Notes under the pieces: model-generated | Seen by the model: the letters and a program-made list of their open reading frames with translations, nothing else | The model's database searches: none | What the model was told of the DNA's origin: nothing | Shown: positions 58,333 to 64,000 of the stretch, in pieces | How the letters are laid out: each line of letters begins with the position of its first letter | How positions within the stretch are numbered: position 1 is the stretch's first letter | Made by a program: the position numbers and the translations under genes | NCBI RefSeq assembly: GCF_900103985.1 | Contig: NZ_FNIE01000003.1 | Coordinates: forward strand, 62,001-126,000 | Direction: 5' to 3' | From: Actinacidiphila guanduensis | GTDB taxonomy: Bacteria > Actinomycetota > Actinomycetes > Streptomycetales > Streptomycetaceae | DNA length: 64,000 nt

Positions 58333-58842
58333 TCACTCCTCCTCGAAGTCGCCCGCCGCTATCCGCAGGGGGCGCAGGAGGGCGAAGATCTCGGCGCACT
58401 CCTCCGCGTCGTACACGCTCAGCCCGAAGTCCATGGCCATCAGGTCCCGGGTGGCGGACTCCACGATCTCGCGGCCCTTGTCGGTGATGGAGGCGAGCGT
58501 GCCGCGGCCGTCGTTGGGGTTGGGGCGCTTGGCGACCAGGCCGGCGGCCGCGAGGCGGTCCACGGTGTTGGTGACCGAGGTGGGGTGCACCATCAGCCGC
58601 TCACCGATCTTGGACATCGGCAGCTCGCCCGCCTTGGAGAAGGCGAGCAGCACCAGCGCCTCGTAGCGCGCGAAGGTCAGCCCGTACGGCTTGACGACGG
58701 CGTCGACCTGACCGAGCAGGATCTGCTGGGCGCGCATGATCGAGGTGATCGCGGCCATCGAGGGCACCCCGCCCCAGTGCCGGGTCCACAGCTCGTCGGC
58801 ACGGGCGATGGGGTCGAAGGGCAGGCTCAGGGGCTTAGGCAC
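58333..58842 (-). CDS. MarR-family transcriptional regulator
   Basis: A 169-residue winged-helix regulator. Core features: LTFARYEALVLLAFSKAGEL (dimer helix), ERLMVHPTSVTNTVDRLAAA (recognition helix region) and the wing NPNDGRGTLASITDKG. It probably binds a short palindrome and responds to a small acidic ligand or acyl-CoA. GTG 58842 start. It lies 109 bases from the DUF3817 gene and 65 bases from a second MarR gene, all on the minus strand. Confidence 0.9.
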   Translation of the reverse strand: MPKPLSLPFDPIARADELWTRHWGGVPSMAAITSIMRAQQILLGQVDAVVKPYGLTFARYEALVLLAFSKAGELPMSKIGERLMVHPTSVTNTVDRLAAAGLVAKRPNPNDGRGTLASITDKGREIVESATRDLMAMDFGLSVYDAEECAEIFALLRPLRIAAGDFEEE

Positions 58843-58907
58843 GGCCCCGAGCCTACCCGCCGGTCACATGCCGGGCACAGGCGTCCACCCAGTGGGCGCG
58901 CGTCCGG

Positions 58908-59390
58908 TCAGCGGGCGCGCTCGGCTCGCAGGTGGGCGGCGACCGGGGTGAGCGCCTCGCCGTAGGCGGCCAGCGCCTCGGGGGTCATCAGGTCGATGAA
59001 GTGGGCGCGCACGGAGGCGACATGGCGGGGGGCGACCTCGCGCATGGTGGCCCAGCCCTGCTCGGTGAGGACCGCGAACAGGCCCCGGCGGTCGGTGTCG
59101 CAGTTCTCCCGGCGGACCAGCCCGGCGCTCTCCATGCGGGTGATCTGGTGCGAGAGGCGGCTCTTGGACTGCAGCGTGGACCTGGCGAGGTCGCTCATCC
59201 GCATCCGCCGGTCCTCGGCCTCGGAGAGGTTGACCAGGATCTCGTAGTCGTTGTTGGTCAGGCCGAAGGGCTGCAGGTCCCGCTCCAGTTGGTGCATCAG
59301 CAGCCGGCTGACGTCGAGGTGGATGCGCCAGGCCCGCTGTTCGTCCTCGCTGAGCCAGGTCGTCACGCCGTCCGCGGTCTGTGTCTCCAT
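58908..59390 (-). CDS. MarR-family transcriptional regulator
   Basis: A 160-residue regulator only distantly similar to its neighbour. It has LTNNDYEILVNLSEAEDRRM (dimer helix), the recognition region LQSKSRLSHQITRMESAGLV and the wing NCDTDRRGLFAVLTEQG, a pattern seen in actinobacterial MarRs. A cysteine in the wing (ENCDTD) could in principle sense oxidants. ATG 59390; upstream on the minus strand TAGGAT lies about 10 bases before the ATG, so it may be leaderless or have a very short leader. Confidence 0.9.
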   Translation of the reverse strand: METQTADGVTTWLSEDEQRAWRIHLDVSRLLMHQLERDLQPFGLTNNDYEILVNLSEAEDRRMRMSDLARSTLQSKSRLSHQITRMESAGLVRRENCDTDRRGLFAVLTEQGWATMREVAPRHVASVRAHFIDLMTPEALAAYGEALTPVAAHLRAERAR

Positions 59391-59599
59391 GTCGTCAATC
59401 CTAGCTGTGGTTGAATCTCGGATGATCGCGTGGGTAGCCGTGCGGTCACGGCGCGTGCCCTCGCGGGGTGCGGTGGTGCCGGTCCCGGGCGGCAGGGCGC
59501 CGCGGGACGGGTGGGTCAGCAGTGCGTCAGGGGTGGCTCAGGTGTCGCTCAGACGTGGCTCGGGGGCGGTCGGAGACGGGTCGGGGCCGGCCGGGGCCG

Positions 59600-60319
59600 T
59601 CACGTGCCGGGCTGCGGTCCCGCCCCCGTGTCGCGCTCGGCGAGCACGGACTCGGTGGACTGCAGCAGCACCTGGCCGGCGCCGGTGAACTCGAACTGGT
59701 GCTCCTCGCCGGAGGCTCCGCCGATGCCGGTCAGCGCCCGGATGCCGCCGAGGACCCCGCGCAGGTAGGCGTGGTCGTAGTGGTGGCAGGGGGTGGGGCA
59801 GTCGGCCCAGCCGACCAGCGCCTGCGGGTCCACCCGGATCGGCGGCTCCACGAAGTGCACGGCGCCGTTGGAGGCGGCCACGAACTTCCCCGTGCCGAGC
59901 AGGGTGAGGAAGCCGGGGATGATCGACTGCTTGAGCGACAGGCCGGGCTGGAAGGCGAGCAGGTTGCCCGAGCGGATGGTGAGGTTGCCCTCGTCGAGGT
60001 CGTAGGAGTTGATGTCGTAGGAGCGGTCGGCGAGCAGCAGCCGGCCGCGGCCCTGGGCGACGACCCAGTCGGCGGCGTGCGCCGGGGAGTGGAAGTTCTC
60101 CGCGATGAGCCGGTCCAGCGGGCCGGCGCCGATGCCCTGGAAGTCGATCTGCCCGTAGTAGGCGATCATCTTCCCCTTCTGCAGGAACCACTGGCCGTCC
60201 AGGGCGACGCTGAAGGCGTACGGGTTGACGTTGTCGTCGGCGGGCAGCGTGGCCGCGTCGAAGACGACCGGGCCGCCGGGCGGCTGCGGCGGGGCGGCGG
60301 GCGGGGGCGGGTAGGTCAC
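59600..60319 (-). CDS. AIM24-family protein, third copy
   Basis: A 239-residue protein of the AIM24 (DUF124/TIGR00266-like) beta-sandwich family. After a Pro-rich leader (YPPPPAAPPQPPGGPVVFDA) come the family strands MIAYYGQIDFQGIGAG and SGNLLAFQPGLSL. It is more divergent than the other two and carries an extra insert with two cysteines and several histidines (CPTPCHHYDHAYLRG). Its GTG start overlaps the stop of the second copy (GTGA), and GGAGGAG lies just upstream. Mitochondrial Aim24 affects the MICOS complex; the bacterial function is unknown. Confidence 0.85.
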   Translation of the reverse strand: MTYPPPPAAPPQPPGGPVVFDAATLPADDNVNPYAFSVALDGQWFLQKGKMIAYYGQIDFQGIGAGPLDRLIAENFHSPAHAADWVVAQGRGRLLLADRSYDINSYDLDEGNLTIRSGNLLAFQPGLSLKQSIIPGFLTLLGTGKFVAASNGAVHFVEPPIRVDPQALVGWADCPTPCHHYDHAYLRGVLGGIRALTGIGGASGEEHQFEFTGAGQVLLQSTESVLAERDTGAGPQPGT

Positions 60320-60966
60320 AGCTTCTCCTCCGACGCCTGGACGTAGACGGTGCCCTGGCCGGACAGCTCCAGCTGGAACGCCTCGCCCGAGCCGCGGCCG
60401 ACCATCTCGCGCCAGCCGAGGGCGGCGGTCAGCCGGTTGCGGACCTCGCCGCGGTGGGCGACGTACGCCTGCGGGTCCACGTGCACCGGGCGCTGCGGGG
60501 TGACGGGGAGTTCGATGACGCCGCCGTGGGCGAGGAAGGCGGCCGAGCCGACGCCCTGCAAGGTGGTGGTGAACAGGCCCTGGCCGGTGGCCTGGCCGCG
60601 GATGACGCCCATCACGCCACCCTGGGAGCCCATGAACATGGTGCCCTGCCGCAGCGAGCCGTCGAAGGCGAGCAGCCGGTCGGACTCGACGTAGAGGGTC
60701 TCGCCGGTCAGGTCGGCGGTGTGGATGTGGTGGCCGCCGTGGCCGAACATCACCGTGCCCTCGCCCTCGACGACCATCAGCGGGGTCGCCTCGTTCGCGA
60801 CGCGGCGGCCGATCATGGACATCACGCCGCCCTGGCCGCCGGTGATGCTGGGGGTGAAGGTGACCCGGCCGCGGTAGGCGAGCATGGCGCCGCGCTGGCT
60901 GAACATGCGCTGCCCCGGGTGCACCTGGGCCTCGACCATCTTGGAGTTGATCCGGGTGAACGGCAC
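60316..60966 (-). CDS. AIM24-family protein, second copy
   Basis: A 216-residue AIM24-family protein. Features are RGAMLAYRGRVTFTPS, a Gly/Met-rich turn (GGQGGVMSMIGRR), TGETLYVESDRLLAFDG, FTTTLQGVGSAAFLAHGG and VHVDPQAYVAHRGEV, all shared with the first copy. It is predicted cytosolic with no signal peptide. Its GTG start shares one base with the TAG stop of the first copy, so synthesis is coupled. The three products probably form a mixed oligomer (inference). Confidence 0.88.
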   Translation of the reverse strand: MPFTRINSKMVEAQVHPGQRMFSQRGAMLAYRGRVTFTPSITGGQGGVMSMIGRRVANEATPLMVVEGEGTVMFGHGGHHIHTADLTGETLYVESDRLLAFDGSLRQGTMFMGSQGGVMGVIRGQATGQGLFTTTLQGVGSAAFLAHGGVIELPVTPQRPVHVDPQAYVAHRGEVRNRLTAALGWREMVGRGSGEAFQLELSGQGTVYVQASEEKL

Positions 60967-61604
60967 TACAGCTGCCCCCCGATGGTGGTCCGCTCGCTGG
61001 GCTGGACGTAGACCAGGCCCTCGCCCTCGAAGCGGATCTGGAAGCTCTCACCGGAGCCCTCGCCGACCAGGGTGCGCCAGCCCAGCGCGCTCTGCAGGTG
61101 CTGGCGCAGGTTGCCGGTGTGGGCGACGTAGGCGCCGGGGTCGACGGTGAGCGGGGTCTGCTTGGTGACGCGCAGCACGATCGCCGGGCCGTCGGAGAGG
61201 ATCGCGGCCTGCCCGCTGCCCTCGACGGTGGTGGTGAACAGCCCGTTGCCCTGGGAGGCGCCGCGCAGCCCGGTGAAGGTGGTGCCGGTGCGCAGCGCGG
61301 GTTCGGTGGCCAGCAGGTTGCTCGCCTCCACATGGAGGGTCTCGCCGGTGAGGCGGACCAGGTTGATCTCGGTGGCGCGGTCGGCGAACCAGCAGGTGCC
61401 GGTGCCGCGGACCTCCATGACGGCCATGTGCTCGCCGGTGATGCGGCGGGTGACCAGGCCGCGCAGGCCCTCGCCACCGCCGGTCATCTTCTTGAACGTC
61501 ATCTCGCCGTCGTAGGCGACCATGGCCCCGTTCTTCGCCTTGACCGCCTCTCCCGCGAGGTCGACGGCGAGCACGCGGGTGCCCTGCAGCCGGAAGGTCG
61601 CCAT
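60966..61604 (-). CDS. AIM24-family protein, first copy
   Basis: A 212-residue AIM24-family protein: KNGAMVAYDGEMTFKKM, a Gly-rich turn, LTGETLHVEASNLLATEP, FTTTVEGSGQAAILSDG and LTVDPGAYVAHTGNLRQHLQ align with the second copy along the whole length. No signal peptide or membrane segment. ATG 61604 is 4 bases after the stop of the DUF2127 gene, with GAGG just upstream. It leads the AIM24 trio in a four-gene operon. Confidence 0.88.
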   Translation of the reverse strand: MATFRLQGTRVLAVDLAGEAVKAKNGAMVAYDGEMTFKKMTGGGEGLRGLVTRRITGEHMAVMEVRGTGTCWFADRATEINLVRLTGETLHVEASNLLATEPALRTGTTFTGLRGASQGNGLFTTTVEGSGQAAILSDGPAIVLRVTKQTPLTVDPGAYVAHTGNLRQHLQSALGWRTLVGEGSGESFQIRFEGEGLVYVQPSERTTIGGQL

Positions 61605-61607
61605 GCC

Positions 61608-62531
61608 TCAGACCGTATCGGCGGTGGCGGCACCGGGGGCGGCTTTGGCAGGAGCCGCAGGAGCCGCAGAAGCAGCCCCGGGCCCGGCCGCAGGACCGGC
61701 TGCGGGACCGGCTGCGGGACCGGCCGCCGCGCCGCGCTCCCGGACCGGCAGCGGTGCCTTGGCGGTGCCCGTGGCCTCGCCGGCGGCGGCCTCGACCTCG
61801 ATGAGGGAGGCGCCGCGCCGCTGGGCCTCGAAGGCGGCGTGCCCGCCGCGCAGCCCGAACAGCCGCTTGCCGATGAGGATGTAGAGGACGGCGAGCACGT
61901 TGAGCGCGAGGGTGCCGATCTTGAACCAGCTGGTCTTCTCGGTGAGTTCGTAGACCTCGATCGGCAGGAAGGCCGCGGTGGCAACGACCGCGAGGTATTC
62001 CGCCCAGCGCTTGCCGAACCACAGGCCGACGCCCTCGACGGTCTCGATCAGGGCGTAGCCGAGCAGCCCCGCGGCCACCTCGTGGAGGGTGGACTTCTTG
62101 TAGTCGAAGGTCTTCTGGATGGTGTCGACGACCGGCGAGTGGTCCAGGTCGTAGCCGAAGTGGTGGGCGACCGGGCGGAAGACGGTCAGGTCGTCCTCGA
62201 AGAGGCGGCGCACCGCGTCCTGGGAGTTGGAGAACTTCCACACCGCCCAGGCGGCGAGGATCACCAGGACGCCGCGCAGCACCCGCTCCACGGCGAGGAA
62301 GCGCAGGATGAACAGGTCGCGCAGCGCGCGGCCGCGGGGCACCAGGGGCGCCTCGGCGGCGGGGCCGCGGCCGTGCGGCTCGCCGAGGACGAAGTCGCCG
62401 CAGCGCAGGCAGCGCCAGGCGGTGCCGACCGCGGTGCTGGTCTGCAGCCTGGCGTGCAGGCGCGGCTCGTCGGGCGCGTAGGTGATGTGGCCCTTGCGGG
62501 CGCAGTGCCTGCGGTCCCAGTCGATGCTCAT
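61608..62531 (-). CDS. DUF2127 membrane protein with CxxC N-terminus
   Basis: A 307-residue protein. The N-terminus has Cys and His residues that could bind zinc (RRHCARKGH and WRCLRCGDF). About four hydrophobic segments follow, two of them ALRDLFILRFLAVERVLRG with VLVILAAWAVWKF and LAVVATAAFLPIEVYELTEK, plus a third containing LGYALIETVEGVGLWFGKRW and LALNVLAVLYILIGKRLF, as in DUF2127. The C-terminus is a long Ala/Gly/Pro tail with repeated AAGP units. ATG 62531. It is first in the operon that continues with three AIM24 genes; function unknown. Confidence 0.85.
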   Translation of the reverse strand: MSIDWDRRHCARKGHITYAPDEPRLHARLQTSTAVGTAWRCLRCGDFVLGEPHGRGPAAEAPLVPRGRALRDLFILRFLAVERVLRGVLVILAAWAVWKFSNSQDAVRRLFEDDLTVFRPVAHHFGYDLDHSPVVDTIQKTFDYKKSTLHEVAAGLLGYALIETVEGVGLWFGKRWAEYLAVVATAAFLPIEVYELTEKTSWFKIGTLALNVLAVLYILIGKRLFGLRGGHAAFEAQRRGASLIEVEAAAGEATGTAKAPLPVRERGAAAGPAAGPAAGPAAGPGAASAAPAAPAKAAPGAATADTV

Positions 62532-62772
62532 CGTCTCGTCCCCGTGGATTCGGTCGGTGCTGCGGTCGGTGCGGTGCCGGTGCCGTGTCGGTGCGGCGGT
62601 CGGTGCCGCGGTCGGTGCTGTGTCGGTGCGGCGGCTGCGGTCTTCCGTGGAAGGGGACGTTATCGCCTGCCGGGTGGTTGCCGACCCCGGCGTATGGCCA
62701 TCGATACGGTCCGGTGATAATGGAGGGCGACCTTGTGATCGCCTTCACAAGGACTACGGAAGAGAGGTTCCC

Positions 62773-63156
62773 GTGGACCTGAAGACCGCCGCCGCGCTGC
62801 GCCGGCTCCGCCTCGTCTCCGCCCCCGAGGCGGCCTCGTTCCTGATCCTGCTGGTCTGCACCCTGCTGAAGTACACCACCGACTTCAACGCGGTGCCGGT
62901 GCTCGGCCCGATCCACGGGGTGCTGTTCATCGTCTACGTGCTCTTCTGGGCCGACGCGTGGAACCGCGCGCGCTGGCCGCTGGGGCGCTCGGCGCTGTAC
63001 CTGGCGCTGTCCATCCTGCCCACCGGCGGCTTCTTCGCCGAGCGGATGCTGGCCCGCGAGTGCGAGGAGGCGGTCGCCGCGGCCCGTACGAAGCAGGAGC
63101 AAGGCGCGCAGGACGCCCAGGAGCAGGAGCCGGGCCAGGCGGTGACCCCGGCGTGA
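62773..63156 (+). CDS. DUF3817 small membrane protein (second paralogue)
   Basis: A 127-residue protein with three hydrophobic segments ([37 protein letters not shown] and [20 protein letters not shown]). It aligns with the copy at 57882-58223 (KY-x-x-D, HG-x-L, P-T-x-x-F-F-x-E-R) and adds a Gln/Glu-rich tail. GTG 62773 follows GGAAGAGAGG. Its stop overlaps the GTG of the next gene (GTGA). It is divergent from the DUF2127/AIM24 operon. Confidence 0.85.
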   Translation: MDLKTAAALRRLRLVSAPEAASFLILLVCTLLKYTTDFNAVPVLGPIHGVLFIVYVLFWADAWNRARWPLGRSALYLALSILPTGGFFAERMLARECEEAVAAARTKQEQGAQDAQEQEPGQAVTPA

Positions 63157-63446
63157 TCGTGGCTTTCTCCGTCACCCCGCTCGGGGTGGGCGAGGACGTC
63201 GGCGAATACGTCGCGGACGCCGTGCGGGTGGTGCGCGAGTCCGGGCTGCCGAACCGGACCGACGCGATGTTCACCTCGATCGAAGGCGAGTGGGACGAGG
63301 TGATGGCCGTGGTGAAGCAGGCGGTGGCGGCTGTGGAGGCGCGCGCGCCGCGGGTCTCGCTGGTGCTCAAGGCCGACCTGCGGCCCTCGGTCACCGACGG
63401 GCTGACCTCGAAGGTCGAGACGGTCGAGCGCTACCTGGCCCAATGA
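63153..63446 (+). CDS. MTH1187/YqgV-family thiamine-binding-like protein
   Basis: A 97-residue ferredoxin-like-fold protein of the MTH1187 (DUF77) family. It starts [20 protein letters not shown] and has [19 protein letters not shown] and [20 protein letters not shown], typical of the family. Members related to YkoF bind thiamine or its hydroxymethylpyrimidine part, but no thiamine gene or TPP riboswitch is nearby, so the ligand is uncertain. It is translationally coupled to the DUF3817 gene. Confidence 0.88.
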   Translation: MIVAFSVTPLGVGEDVGEYVADAVRVVRESGLPNRTDAMFTSIEGEWDEVMAVVKQAVAAVEARAPRVSLVLKADLRPSVTDGLTSKVETVERYLAQ

Positions 63447-63543
63447 GCGGGGCGGCCGTTCGAACGCGCGCTGTCCGCCCCGTTCTTGTACCGGCCGCTC
63501 CTGCGCGGGCCCTGCACGCGCGCGCTGTTCGTCAGCGGGCCGT

Positions 63544-64000
63544 TCAGAGCAGCCCACCGGTCGCGACGGCGATGCCGAGCGGGGTGCGCTCGTAGAGCAC
63601 CTGGTGGCCGTAGCGGCGCGAGCGCAGCAGGCCGGCGTCACGCAGGACGGCCAGGTGCGCGGAGACCGAGGACATCGCCATCGCGTGCCGGTGGGCGAGC
63701 GCGGTGGTGGTGGTCGGGGCGTCGATGCCGGTCAGTATGGCCGCGCGGTTGGGGCCGAGCAGTCTGACCAGCGCGGTGGAGGCGGCCGGGCCGCTCTGCG
63801 CCCACAACCCGCCGATGCCGCGGGCCGGGTAGACCACGGTGGGCTGCCAGGGCGGGTCGAAGGCACTGCCCGACTCGGGCCAGAAGAAGACGCTGGGCAC
63901 CAGCACGAGCCCGCCCGCGGGGGCGGCGACCCCCTGCTCGCCGCCGGGTTCCGCCGCGACCGGGGCCTCACCGGGCTCCGGGGGACGCGGGTGGGTGGCA
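63544..64000 (-). CDS. ArsR-like winged-helix regulator, 3' part only
   Basis: The gene runs off the right edge; 152 C-terminal codons are visible, and the reading frame stays open to 64000. The end is a winged-helix DNA-binding domain (RHAMAMSSVSAHLAVLRDAG followed by RRYGHQVLYERTPLGIAV). Before it lies LVLVPSVFFWPESGSAFDPP and QPTVVYPARGIGGLW. This places the HTH at the C-terminus after a longer N-terminal domain, as in the streptomycete DUF5937-type ArsR regulators. The target is unknown. Confidence 0.85.
   Translation of the reverse strand, partial: ATHPRPPEPGEAPVAAEPGGEQGVAAPAGGLVLVPSVFFWPESGSAFDPPWQPTVVYPARGIGGLWAQSGPAASTALVRLLGPNRAAILTGIDAPTTTTALAHRHAMAMSSVSAHLAVLRDAGLLRSRRYGHQVLYERTPLGIAVATGGLL

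Overview
The window is about 72-74% GC by eye. It uses many GTG and a few TTG starts, overlapping GTGA/ATGA gene junctions, long GC-rich hairpin terminators and families typical of streptomycetes (GlgE, IcmA, SigE-type ECF sigma factors, DUF6230/DUF6114, DUF397, AIM24 paralogues). It reads as an ordinary core segment of a Streptomyces chromosome, or that of a close relative. From memory, the gene order resembles the glgE/pta-ackA/pyk/icmA neighbourhood of S. coelicolor; I could not check this. I see no rRNA, tRNA, CRISPR array, insertion sequence, prophage or biosynthetic cluster.

Layout. 1-7.2 kb: the end of an unknown gene, a sortase-anchored (LASTG) surface protein, an APC amino-acid permease, an uncharacterised protein and a large XRE regulator with an internal 93-bp tandem repeat. 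7.2-11.7 kb: a small XRE repressor divergent from a methionine aminopeptidase, a streptomycete intergenic inverted repeat, an MFS exporter divergent from its likely TetR regulator, and a DinB-type protein. 12-17.5 kb: a secreted nuclease, an AT-rich island, a HATPase, an enoyl-CoA hydratase and an L,D-transpeptidase lipoprotein. 17.7-27.1 kb: glycogen debranching enzyme GlgX, an MFS exporter, a GHGGAAP-repeat membrane protein divergent from an ECF sigma factor with a membrane partner, and a heterodimeric ABC exporter.

27.4-41.3 kb: a secreted thermolysin-like protease, a cold-shock protein, then glgP divergent from glgE-treS-mak-glgB. These make up the trehalose to maltose-1-phosphate to alpha-glucan pathway and, with GlgX and GlgP, cover synthesis and breakdown of alpha-glucan. 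41.4-50.1 kb: a family 2 glycosyltransferase and central carbon genes: pfkA and a D-lactate-dehydrogenase-like gene on the minus strand, pta-ackA and pyk on the plus strand.

50.2-54.8 kb: a three-gene envelope operon (DUF6230, DUF6114 and a Lys/Ala- and Pro/Thr-rich secreted protein) and a cysteine-free thioredoxin/TPR protein. 55-64 kb: a TetR regulator with a perfect upstream palindrome, a DUF397 protein, icmA with a palindrome over its start region, two MarR regulators, two DUF3817 membrane proteins, a tightly packed DUF2127-AIM24-AIM24-AIM24 operon, an MTH1187-type protein and the 3' part of an ArsR-like regulator.

The least understood pieces are the AIM24/DUF2127 operon, the DUF6230/DUF6114 operon, the repeat-bearing XRE regulator and the AT-rich island near 14.7 kb. 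Start sites were chosen by ribosome binding sites and coupling to neighbours; where these are weak I say so.
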